Below the pieces are notes generated by a model. That model saw only the letters and a list, made by a program, of their open reading frames with translations, ran no database searches and was not told where the DNA came from. Source: an uncultured Clostridia bacterium (lineage in GTDB: Bacteria > Bacillota > Clostridia > Oscillospirales > Acutalibacteraceae). Taken from it: a stretch of 6,109 nucleotides of DNA. The stretch is from contig CAMCIX010000107.1 in the NCBI GenBank assembly GCA_945875045.1, positions 1-6,109 on the forward strand, read 5' to 3'. Below are positions 1 through 6,095 of this stretch, in pieces; the stretch's first letter is position 1, and every line of letters starts with the position of its first letter. The position numbers and the translations under genes are program-made.

Positions 1-752
1 GACATTCCTATTCGTGGTGGCTTGTACCTCTGCTTTTTGTCGGCTTCTTTTTAGGGCTTGTAATTATTCATATGCTCATTACGGTGGTTTGGATTTCGAC
101 AATAAGAACCGACCGACCCGTTAATAACGGCAAAGCGTTCAGGCGGTGGATAATTCTCACCATTCCGCTTTTAATGAAGCTTTTTAGGGTAAGGGTGAAC
201 GCAACGGGGGTGGAAAAGGTGCCCCAAAACGGCAGAATGTTGTTTGTCTGCAACCATCAGCACGATTTTGATCCTATAATTATGCTTTCGGTTTTTCCCG
301 AGTATGAAATAGGGTTTATCGGAAAAAAGGAAATTTACGAAACTATGCCGCTTATCGGCAAGGCGATGCACGGATTGCACAGCCTGCCTATTGACCGCGA
401 AAACAACCGCGCGGCGGCAAAAACCGTTATTGAGGCGGCAAGGCTTTTAAAGGAGGATAAGGCGTCCATAGGACTTTTACCAGAGGGCTATGTAAGTAAG
501 TCCTGCGAGCTTTTGCCCCTTAGAAACGGCTCGCTTAAAATCGCCTTGCGCGGGAATGTTCCGATAGTCGTCTGCGTTTTAAATAACACGCGGGAAATAC
601 CAAAGCGTATGTTTCTTCGCCGTACCGACATTGAATTTAGAGTGTTAAGCGTTATTTATCCCGAGGATTATAAGGATTTAACCACCGTGGAGCTGGGCGA
701 CAGGATTCACGCAGAGATGAAAACGGCGCTCGACGAAATACGAGGAAAATAG
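1..752 (+). CDS. PlsC-like 1-acylglycerol-3-phosphate acyltransferase, 5'-truncated
   Basis: The gene is partial at its 5' end. The first complete codon is at 3-5 and there is no in-frame stop until TAG at 750-752, so the ATG at 72 is internal (codon 24 of the visible frame). The codons before it encode the hydrophobic run WWLVPLLFVGFFLGLVII, a probable N-terminal membrane anchor. Family motifs follow in order: NHQHDFDP with the catalytic HX4D (His at 255-257, Asp at 270-272), the KKEIYETMPLIGKAM / LPIDREN block, LLPEGYVSKS (equivalent of FPEGTRS, substrate binding) and GNVPIVVCVLNN. The family transfers an acyl chain to lysophosphatidic acid or a related lysolipid at the inner face of the membrane, in phospholipid synthesis. 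Motif III is divergent (GY in place of GT), so the exact acceptor is uncertain. The gene converges on the glycogen operon and shares a terminator with it. The acyltransferase family is very likely; the specific substrate is inferred. Confidence 0.88.
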   Translation, partial: HSYSWWLVPLLFVGFFLGLVIIHMLITVVWISTIRTDRPVNNGKAFRRWIILTIPLLMKLFRVRVNATGVEKVPQNGRMLFVCNHQHDFDPIIMLSVFPEYEIGFIGKKEIYETMPLIGKAMHGLHSLPIDRENNRAAAKTVIEAARLLKEDKASIGLLPEGYVSKSCELLPLRNGSLKIALRGNVPIVVCVLNNTREIPKRMFLRRTDIEFRVLSVIYPEDYKDLTTVELGDRIHAEMKTALDEIRGK

Positions 753-769
753 GATATGTCCGAACAGAA

Positions 770-800
770 AAAACGGCGGGAAATTTAGTCCCGCCGTTTT
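770..800. terminator. Bidirectional intrinsic terminator between convergent genes
   Basis: An 11-bp perfect inverted repeat, AAAACGGCGGG (770-780) and CCCGCCGTTTT (790-800), encloses a 9-base loop. It lies 17 bases past the acyltransferase stop and 20 bases past the ZIP stop. Read on the minus strand the stem ends in a run of six T, which favours termination of the ZIP end of the operon. Read on the plus strand it ends in four T then CT, a weaker U tract for the acyltransferase. It probably serves both transcripts. Confidence 0.85.
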
Positions 801-820
801 CTAAAATCTGTTTATATATA

Positions 821-1606
821 TTATGCCTTAACAATTAAAATCCCCACCGCGACCCCTATTGCGGCGGCGAAAACGGGAAGCCTTGAACGGGAGAGATAAG
901 CCGCGTCGGGAAAAAGCTCGCCGAAAACCACATAAAGCATTGCGCCCGAGGCAAGGCTTAAGGAAAGTGAGAGCCACAGCGGACTTAAAGAGCCTAAGAA
1001 AAAGCCCGCCGCCGCGCCTAATACGGTGGGCGCGCCCGCAAGGGCGGTAAGGAGTACGGCAGTACAGCGTTTCATTCCGCCCGAAATCAGGGGAACCGCC
1101 ATAGCCATTCCCTCGGGGATATTATGAAGTCCGATTACCGCCGCGACCGCCGCTTGACCTAAGGAAAAACCGATTTGCGGGTCTGCGCCCACATACGCCG
1201 CGCCGATTACCATACCCTCGGGAAAATTGTGGAGAGCTATCGCCGCCGCCGTTACAATTCCGCCGATAAAAAGCCTTTTTTCCACAATACCGTCGGTATT
1301 TCCGTACTCCTTTATAAGGGAAAAACGGGCGGCAATATCGTTTAAAAGGAAAACCGACGAGAAACCGAGCATAAGCCCTAACAGCGAAAGGACAAGCCCT
1401 CCGTTTCGGAGAGCCTCGGGGATAAGGTCGAAAAATACAAGCGATAGCATAACGCCCGCCGCAAAATTCAAAAGGACAGAAACGGTCTTTTCGGAGCCGC
1501 CCTTAAAAAGCGCGCCGAAAAGACCGCCGAGTCCCGTGCCGCATACCCCTGCGACTAAGGTTATTGTTATGACATACGGCAAAGCATACAACGAAATCAG
1601 CTCCAA
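821..1606 (-). CDS. ZIP-family divalent metal transporter (ZupT/GufA-like)
   Basis: A 261-residue, very hydrophobic protein with about eight membrane segments, matching the size of E. coli ZupT. The two metal-site helices carry HNFPEGMVIG (H126, N127, E130) and HNIPEGMAMAVP (H161, N162, E165), the pair of signatures typical of ZupT-like ZIP proteins. D60/E64 in an earlier helix and E230 in VVFGELFPDA are further candidate ligands. ZIP proteins move Zn2+, Fe2+ or Mn2+ into the cytoplasm; the metal here cannot be told. The loop between the third and fourth helices (about 89-112) is short and has no histidines, unlike many ZIP proteins. There is no ATG. The first usable start is TTG at 1606, 15 bases after the GH13 stop and without a Shine-Dalgarno. 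An alternative is TTG at 1591 (256 residues), which has GGAG 9 bases upstream. It is the last gene of the glgP operon and is followed by a strong terminator. Confidence 0.9.
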   Translation of the reverse strand: MELISLYALPYVITITLVAGVCGTGLGGLFGALFKGGSEKTVSVLLNFAAGVMLSLVFFDLIPEALRNGGLVLSLLGLMLGFSSVFLLNDIAARFSLIKEYGNTDGIVEKRLFIGGIVTAAAIALHNFPEGMVIGAAYVGADPQIGFSLGQAAVAAVIGLHNIPEGMAMAVPLISGGMKRCTAVLLTALAGAPTVLGAAAGFFLGSLSPLWLSLSLSLASGAMLYVVFGELFPDAAYLSRSRLPVFAAAIGVAVGILIVKA

Positions 1607-1621
1607 GACCCAAATAGGGGA

Positions 1622-3472
1622 TTAAAGCGCCAAAACCGCAAAATCCTCTTTATTTAAGTTTAGTACGCCGTTCTTCGGTTTATTACCGAAAATTACCTTT
1701 GCGGAATTGAATTTTTCGGGAATTTCAAGCTCGCAGGGCTCACTGCCGCGATTTACGGCAACCAAGACCTCGCTTTTCCGCTTTTTGCGAATGTATGCAA
1801 TTCCGCTTGCATCCGCGTATACGGGTATAAAATCGCCCGACTTAAACGCGGGACAGCTCTTTCTGAATTGCCCTAATTTTTTATAAAAATCGGTAAGCTC
1901 TATATCTTCCTTGCCCCAGGGAAAGGCGGCGCGGCAAAACGGGTCGCCGTAGCCGCTCATACCCGCCTCGTCTCCGTAATAAAGGGAGGGCACGCCCGGC
2001 ATTGTGTACTGAAGCACCGCCGCAAGACGTAAAAGCTTAGCCCCGTGGGCATATTCCTCGGGGTTAAGGGTCTGCCTTGACTGCCATTCGCGGTCGCCTG
2101 TCTCTCCGTTTTTTGCAAGACGGGTAAGAATACGGGCGGTGTCGTGTGTGCCGATATGGTTCATCATAAGCTTTGCCGCCTGCGGGGGATAGTTTTCAAG
2201 TAAATCCTCGGCAGTAGCTAACAAATCCTGCGCGACGCCCCCCTTAACAAAGGAAATTATCGCCTCTGCAAGCGGGTAATTCATAACCGAGTCAAGCTGT
2301 TTTCCGCGCAGAAAGCGGCGGCGGCTGCCATAGCTTATCTTATTTGTCGCGTCCTCCCAAACCTCGCCTAACAGGTAGTTTTCTTCACCCTCCGCCTTAA
2401 CCGCAAGGCGGATTTTGTCAAGAAAGGAATCGGGAAGCTCGTCCGCAACGTCGAGCCGCCAGCCCTTGATACCCTTTTTAAGCCAGTACCTGATAACGCC
2501 GTTTTCTCCCGTGATAAAATTAGAATAGGATAAATCGTCCTCCTCGGTTTCGGGGAGAGAGGGAATACCCCACCAGCAGGCGTAGCCCGTCGCGTAGTTG
2601 CCGAATTTGTACCAGCTGTGGTAAGGGGAATCGGGAGAATTTGCCGCACCGACGGTATGATAGCGGTTTTTTATGTTGAAATAGCGGCTGTCGTCCCCCG
2701 TGTGGGAGAAAACGCCGTCCAAAATCACCGAAATACCGTGATTTTTCGCCTCTTTTATGAGTGAGACCAAATCCTCATCGGTACCGAGAGAGGGGTCAAT
2801 TTTCATATAGTCCGCGGTGTTGTAGCGGTGGTTAGAGTGCGCTTCGAAAATGGGGTTAAGATATATGCAGGTAACCCCTAATTCCTCCAAATAGGGAAGC
2901 TTTTTCTCAATTCCCTTAAGGTCGCCGCCGTAATAGTCGTTGCCTAAGGAGCATTTTGCCCCCGTTTGGCGGTATTCGGGTTGTTTTGACCAGTCGTTAC
3001 AGATATAGCGGTCCTCGGGAACGCCCGATTTAGGAACGCCCGAATTATAAAAGCGGTCGGGGAAAATCTGATAGATAAGCCCGCCGTCAAGCCAGCTTGG
3101 GGTTTTGTAGCCGCGGTCATAGACCGTTTGCTGCCACCAGTCGCCCTCGTTTGCGACTATACCTAAGGAATGTCCGTACTTCGCCACACGAAATTCGCCG
3201 TAATCGCTGGTGTACCTGAACTGATACCAGTAAAGACCCTCGGAAAGGGTTATTTCACATTCGTAAAAGCGGTAGCCGTCAAGCTCCCCGCCCGCGGTCA
3301 TTTTTGCCTCGCGCACGGTTTCGCCGCTGTCGTCCCTAAGCAGTAAAAACGCCGAGTGAACGTGAGCGTCGTTATGCAACAACAGCTTTAGCCGAAGGGT
3401 TTCCCCTTCGGCTAAGGCTCCTAATTTATTGCGGTAAAGCGGGCTTCTTGAATCAAAAGGATAGTGCTGCAT
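1622..3472 (-). CDS. GH13 alpha-glucan hydrolase (alpha-amylase/neopullulanase type), cytoplasmic
   Basis: 616 residues. Residues 1 to about 110 form an N-terminal beta-rich domain like the starch-binding-type domain of neopullulanases. The catalytic barrel runs from GGLIYQIFPDRFY (130-142), and the C-terminal beta domain from about 540. All GH13 conserved regions are present: region I DGVFSH (D252, H257); region V LNPIFEAHSNHRYNT (205-219); region II GWRLDVADE with nucleophile D341; region III LLGEVWEDA with acid/base E370; region IV NHIGTHDTAR with D444. MPGVPSLYYGDEAGM (491-505) is also typical. There is no signal peptide, so it acts in the cytoplasm on alpha-1,4 and possibly alpha-1,6 linkages in maltodextrin or glycogen limit dextrin. 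Its place 3 bases after glgP supports a role in clearing what the phosphorylase leaves. The ATG at 3472 lacks a Shine-Dalgarno, suggesting translation coupled to glgP. Whether it is a neopullulanase, type I pullulanase or alpha-amylase cannot be settled from the sequence alone. Confidence 0.92.
   Translation of the reverse strand: MQHYPFDSRSPLYRNKLGALAEGETLRLKLLLHNDAHVHSAFLLLRDDSGETVREAKMTAGGELDGYRFYECEITLSEGLYWYQFRYTSDYGEFRVAKYGHSLGIVANEGDWWQQTVYDRGYKTPSWLDGGLIYQIFPDRFYNSGVPKSGVPEDRYICNDWSKQPEYRQTGAKCSLGNDYYGGDLKGIEKKLPYLEELGVTCIYLNPIFEAHSNHRYNTADYMKIDPSLGTDEDLVSLIKEAKNHGISVILDGVFSHTGDDSRYFNIKNRYHTVGAANSPDSPYHSWYKFGNYATGYACWWGIPSLPETEEDDLSYSNFITGENGVIRYWLKKGIKGWRLDVADELPDSFLDKIRLAVKAEGEENYLLGEVWEDATNKISYGSRRRFLRGKQLDSVMNYPLAEAIISFVKGGVAQDLLATAEDLLENYPPQAAKLMMNHIGTHDTARILTRLAKNGETGDREWQSRQTLNPEEYAHGAKLLRLAAVLQYTMPGVPSLYYGDEAGMSGYGDPFCRAAFPWGKEDIELTDFYKKLGQFRKSCPAFKSGDFIPVYADASGIAYIRKKRKSEVLVAVNRGSEPCELEIPEKFNSAKVIFGNKPKNGVLNLNKEDFAVLAL
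3014..3043 (-). repeat. 15-bp near-perfect tandem duplication inside the GH13 gene
   Basis: Two adjacent 15-base units (minus strand, 3043-3029 and 3028-3014) agree at 12 of 15 bases, including the first 11 (TCGGGCGTTCC). They encode SGVPK and SGVPE, residues 144-153, in the loop after the FPDRFY strand. The frame is kept. The loop may have grown by slippage, or the resemblance may be chance. Confidence 0.5.
3384..3419 (-). other. Strong GAAA-tetraloop hairpin in the GH13 mRNA
   Basis: In the minus-strand transcript, UUAGCCGAAGGG (3415-3404) pairs perfectly over 12 bp with CCCUUCGGCUAA (3399-3388) around the loop GAAA (3403-3400), a GNRA tetraloop. Beyond one C/A mismatch (3416/3387), three more pairs (3419-3417 with 3386-3384) extend the stem. 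It starts 53 bases into the GH13 reading frame and covers codons 18-30, including AEGETLRLK. No U run follows, so it is not an intrinsic terminator. A role in transcript processing, stability or translation pace is inferred. Confidence 0.6.
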
Positions 3473-3475
3473 ATA

Positions 3476-5878
3476 TTACTTGACCGGCTTTAAGTGCCAG
3501 ATATTCTCCGCGTAATCGTTTATAGAACGGTCTGCCGAGAAAATACCCGATTTCGCAATATTAACAAGCGACATCTTATTCCACTTTTCGCGGTCGGCGT
3601 AGAGCGCACTCGCCTTTTTCTGGGCGTTCTGATAATCTGCGAAGTCCGCAAGCGCCATATAGCGGTCGTTATTCTTAAGCGAGTTGTAAATACTGTCAAA
3701 CGGCTGACCCGCGATGCCCTTGCCGATAAAGTCGAGGGCTTCCCTTAACACGGGGTTATTGTTGTAATACTGCGCGGGGGAGTAGCCGTTCTTCTGGAGC
3801 GACAACACCTCGGGGGTCTGCATACCGAAGATAATAATATTCTCGTCGCCGACAGCCTTGTGAATCTCAACGTTCGCGCCGTCCTCTGTACCGAGGGTAA
3901 TAGCGCCGTTCATCATAAGCTTCATATTGCCGGTGCCGCTCGCCTCGGTCGAAGCAAGCGAAATCTGCTCGCTTATATCGGCGGAGGGAATCATAAGCTC
4001 AGCCAAAGTAACGCGGTAATCCTCAAGGAACAGGATTTTAAGCTTGTCGTTTACGGTGCGGTCATTGTCGATAACCGTCGAAAGCTTGTAAATCATCTGG
4101 ATAATCTCTTTAGCAAAGAGGTAGCCCGCCGCCGCCTTCGCACCGAAAATATAGGTCTTGGGGGTAAAGTCGGCATTCGGATTGTTCTTTAAATAGAGGT
4201 ATTCCGAAATGATGTTAAGGGCGTTAAGGTGCTGGCGCTTGTATTCGTGGAGCCTCTTAACCTGCATATCGAATATAGAATCGGGGTTTAAGATAACCGA
4301 GGTCTTATCCTTGACGTAATCGGCAAAGCGAACCTTGTTTTGGCGCTTAATCGCCTCTAATTTTTGGAGAACCGCGCCGTCGTCCTTAAACGCCATAAGC
4401 TTTTCAAGCTCGGAGGCGTCCTTAATAAAGCCGTTACCGATAAGCTCGGTAAGATAGGCGGTAAGCTCGGGGTTAGCCTGACAGAGCCAACGCCTGTGGG
4501 CGATACCGTTGGTAACGTTGGTGAACTTTTCGGGGGTCATCTTTGCGTAGTCGGTGAAAAGCTCGTTGACGAGAATTTCGCTGTGGAGCTTGGAAACGCC
4601 GTTTACTGTGTGGCAGGAGGCAACGCAGAGGTTAGCCATTCTGATAACGCCGTTTTGAATAATCGCGGTGCGCTCAACGGTGGCGGGGTCGCCCGTGCGG
4701 GAGAGAACCTCGCCCCTGAAGCGGCGGTCTATCTCCTTAATTATCTGGTAAATACGGGGAATACGCTCCTTAATAAGCTCAACGGGCCAGCACTCAAGCG
4801 CCTCGGACATAATGGTGTGGTTGGTGTAGGCAACCGTGCGGGTAACTAAATCCCACGCCTTGTCCCAGCCGTAGCCGCACTCGTCAAGCAAAAAGCGCAT
4901 AAGCTCGGGGATAGAAAGGGTCGGGTGGGTGTCGTTAATGTGAATTGCAACCTTGTCGGGCAGGTTGTCAAGTGTGTTGTACTTCCTTAAATGACGGTTT
5001 AAAATATCCTGAACCGACGCCGAAACGAGGAAATACTGCTGACGAAGTCTTAATGACTTGCCCTCGATATGATTGTCCTCAGGATAAAGCACCTTTGAAA
5101 TGGTCTCGGTCATAGCGCGCTGTTCAAGTGCTCGTACATAGTCGCCCTGATTAAAGGCGGACATATCGAAGTCCTGACATTCCGCGCTCCAAAGACGAAG
5201 CACGTTTACGGTCTTGCCGTCCTTTCCTGCAACCATAAGGTCGTAGGGAATTGCGTGCACGGTGTGGTAGCCGGTATGCTCAATGTGGTGATAGCTTCCG
5301 TCCCACCATTCGTTAATCTTGCCGTCAAAATTAACGTCTACCGCCGAAGTCGGGCGCTGTTCAAGCCATACGCCGCCGCCGGGGAGCCAGAAATCGGGCA
5401 TTTCGGTCTGCCAGCCGTCAACTAACTTCTGGCGGAAAATACCTAATTCATAGCGAATACAGTAGCCCATTGCGGGATAGCTGCCGGTTGAAAGCGCGTC
5501 TAAGAAGCAGGCGGCAAGACGGCCAAGACCGCCGTTGCCGAGACCCGCGTCCGGCTCGAAGTCATAAAGGTTATCAAGCTTTACCTTAAACTTTGCAAGC
5601 GCCTTAGACATAGTATCGGTAAGGTCTAAGTTGTAAAGATTGTTTTTAAGGGAGCGACCCATTAAAAATTCCATACTGAGGTAATAAACGGTTTTAGCCT
5701 CCTGCTCGTCAACCGACTTTTTAAATTCGGCGCGGCGATCGTTCATTATCTCAAGCAGAACCAGCACGCATGCCTTATAAAAAAGCTCGTCTGAAGCTTG
5801 GGAGGGCGTTACGCCGAAATTATGCGATAGCTTGCGCTCAATCATCGAAGCCAACGCGGTAGCAGTATATTTAGTCAT
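3476..5878 (-). CDS. glgP: Glycogen/maltodextrin phosphorylase (GT35)
   Basis: 800 residues, the usual length for bacterial GlgP/MalP (about 800-815). It releases glucose-1-phosphate from the non-reducing ends of alpha-1,4-glucans in the cytoplasm, using pyridoxal phosphate. The PLP-lysine signature EASGTGNMKLMMN is intact (645-657, Schiff-base K653). Also present are YLSMEFLMGRSLKNNLYNL (66-84), DAGLGNGGLGRLAACFLD (110-127), IHINDTHPTLSIPELMR (312-328), VTNGIAHRRWL (455-465) and VKRLHEYKRQ (540-549), whose K541, R542 and K547 match the phosphate/PLP-site residues of animal phosphorylase. The segment WLPGGGVWLEQRP (164-176) differs from the DDWLRYGNPWE seen in enterobacterial and animal forms and resembles clostridial homologues. 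The start is the ATG at 5878, with AGGAG 8 bases upstream. The longer GTG frame at 5917 would put that Shine-Dalgarno inside the gene. It is the first gene of the operon, with promoters just upstream. Glycogen and maltodextrin specificity cannot be separated by motif. Confidence 0.97.
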   Translation of the reverse strand: MTKYTATALASMIERKLSHNFGVTPSQASDELFYKACVLVLLEIMNDRRAEFKKSVDEQEAKTVYYLSMEFLMGRSLKNNLYNLDLTDTMSKALAKFKVKLDNLYDFEPDAGLGNGGLGRLAACFLDALSTGSYPAMGYCIRYELGIFRQKLVDGWQTEMPDFWLPGGGVWLEQRPTSAVDVNFDGKINEWWDGSYHHIEHTGYHTVHAIPYDLMVAGKDGKTVNVLRLWSAECQDFDMSAFNQGDYVRALEQRAMTETISKVLYPEDNHIEGKSLRLRQQYFLVSASVQDILNRHLRKYNTLDNLPDKVAIHINDTHPTLSIPELMRFLLDECGYGWDKAWDLVTRTVAYTNHTIMSEALECWPVELIKERIPRIYQIIKEIDRRFRGEVLSRTGDPATVERTAIIQNGVIRMANLCVASCHTVNGVSKLHSEILVNELFTDYAKMTPEKFTNVTNGIAHRRWLCQANPELTAYLTELIGNGFIKDASELEKLMAFKDDGAVLQKLEAIKRQNKVRFADYVKDKTSVILNPDSIFDMQVKRLHEYKRQHLNALNIISEYLYLKNNPNADFTPKTYIFGAKAAAGYLFAKEIIQMIYKLSTVIDNDRTVNDKLKILFLEDYRVTLAELMIPSADISEQISLASTEASGTGNMKLMMNGAITLGTEDGANVEIHKAVGDENIIIFGMQTPEVLSLQKNGYSPAQYYNNNPVLREALDFIGKGIAGQPFDSIYNSLKNNDRYMALADFADYQNAQKKASALYADREKWNKMSLVNIAKSGIFSADRSINDYAENIWHLKPVK

Positions 5879-5886
5879 TACAGCAT

Positions 5887-5891
5887 CTCCT
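5887..5891 (-). promoter_or_regulatory. Shine-Dalgarno of glgP
   Basis: The minus strand reads AGAGGAGATGCTGTAATG: AGGAG, an 8-base spacer, then the ATG at 5878. It is the only clear ribosome binding site in the operon. It decides the glgP start against the in-frame GTG at 5917, which would encode 13 extra residues across this site. Confidence 0.85.
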
Positions 5892-5925
5892 CTTTGCTTT
5901 ATTTCCGATAATAACACTTAAGGCT

Positions 5926-5955
5926 ATTATATACCAATTATAATACAATATTCAA
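5926..5955 (-). promoter_or_regulatory. Proximal sigma-A-type promoter for the glgP operon
   Basis: The minus strand shows -35 TTGAAT (5955-5950), an 18-base spacer and a consensus -10 TATAAT (5931-5926). Initiation would fall near 5919, giving a leader of about 40 bases with the AGGAG site. AT-rich DNA upstream could act as an UP element. This is the best promoter candidate in the window. Confidence 0.7.
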
Positions 5956-5968
5956 AAACTTTTTTCAA
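5940..5968 (-). promoter_or_regulatory. Overlapping second promoter candidate for glgP
   Basis: -35 TTGAAA (5968-5963) is followed after 17 bases by TATTAT (5945-5940). It overlaps the proximal candidate and is offset by about 13 bases, so the two could not be used by polymerase at the same time. This may reflect alternative start sites, or only the AT-richness of the region. Confidence 0.4.
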
Positions 5969-6007
5969 GATATAACTGCAACTATATTTTGGCGAAATAT
6001 TGTGCGA

Positions 6008-6019
6008 TTTGTATACAAA
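6008..6019. promoter_or_regulatory. 12-bp palindrome TTTGTATACAAA, possible operator
   Basis: This is a perfect palindrome, about 40 bases upstream of the distal of the two overlapping -35 elements of glgP. The position suits an activator or repressor site for a dimeric regulator. It does not match the CcpA cre consensus. In DNA this AT-rich such palindromes also arise by chance. Confidence 0.35.
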
Positions 6020-6047
6020 AATAACAGAAAATACAAAAAACAGAAAA
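6014..6047 (-). repeat. T-rich imperfect tandem repeat (16/18 bp)
   Basis: On the minus strand TTTTCTGTTTTTTGTA (6047-6032) is followed directly by TTTTCTGTTATTTTTGTA (6031-6014). The two are identical apart from a 2-base insertion. The tract is nearly pure pyrimidine on the operon strand and lies upstream of the promoters. Confidence 0.5.
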
Positions 6048-6066
6048 AGTTTCGTGATTTAGCACA

Positions 6067-6095
6067 ATTATAGCCATAAATTGCAATATAGTAAA
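6067..6095 (-). promoter_or_regulatory. Weak distal promoter candidate
   Basis: TTTACT (6095-6090), a 17-base spacer and a perfect TATAAT (6072-6067) on the minus strand. The -35 is poor (four of six). If used, it would give a leader of about 180 bases for glgP that contains the palindrome and the T-rich repeats. Confidence 0.25.

Larger units (their letters stand above)
5999..6068. repeat. Spaced 7-bp inverted repeat in the glgP upstream region
   Basis: ATTGTGC (5999-6005) and its reverse complement GCACAAT (6062-6068) are separated by 56 bases. Both arms continue into similar outward sequence (ATTGTGCGATTT on the plus strand, ATTGTGCTAAATC on the minus strand). They flank the T-rich repeat and the palindrome. 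They could be two half-sites of a looping regulator, but the match is short and may be chance. Confidence 0.3.

Noticed and set aside
756..788. ATG frame of ten codons (MSEQKKRREI) after the acyltransferase
   Set aside because: It overlaps the terminator stem, has no ribosome binding site and is too short to support.
1028..1046. GC-rich palindrome GGGCGCGCCC and small CGCCC-GCAA-GGGCG stem in the ZIP gene
   Set aside because: Only 5 bp in the stem, in GC-rich coding DNA for small residues; expected by chance.
1286..1300. AATACCG-T-CGGTATT inverted repeat in the ZIP gene
   Set aside because: Short, with a one-base centre, inside coding sequence for a loop; no context suggests a function.
1227..1625. 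132-codon plus-strand open frame across the ZIP gene
   Set aside because: Antisense shadow: low-complexity, charged protein opposite a clearly real membrane transporter.
4364..4849. 161-codon plus-strand open frame inside glgP
   Set aside because: Antisense to well-conserved GlgP coding sequence; its composition follows from the glgP codons and it has no recognisable domain.
5982..6077. 31-codon minus-strand frame with ATG at 6077 and several cysteines in the glgP upstream region
   Set aside because: No Shine-Dalgarno; it is made of AT-rich repeat DNA and overlaps the promoter region; the Cys/Phe richness follows from TGT/TTT codons.
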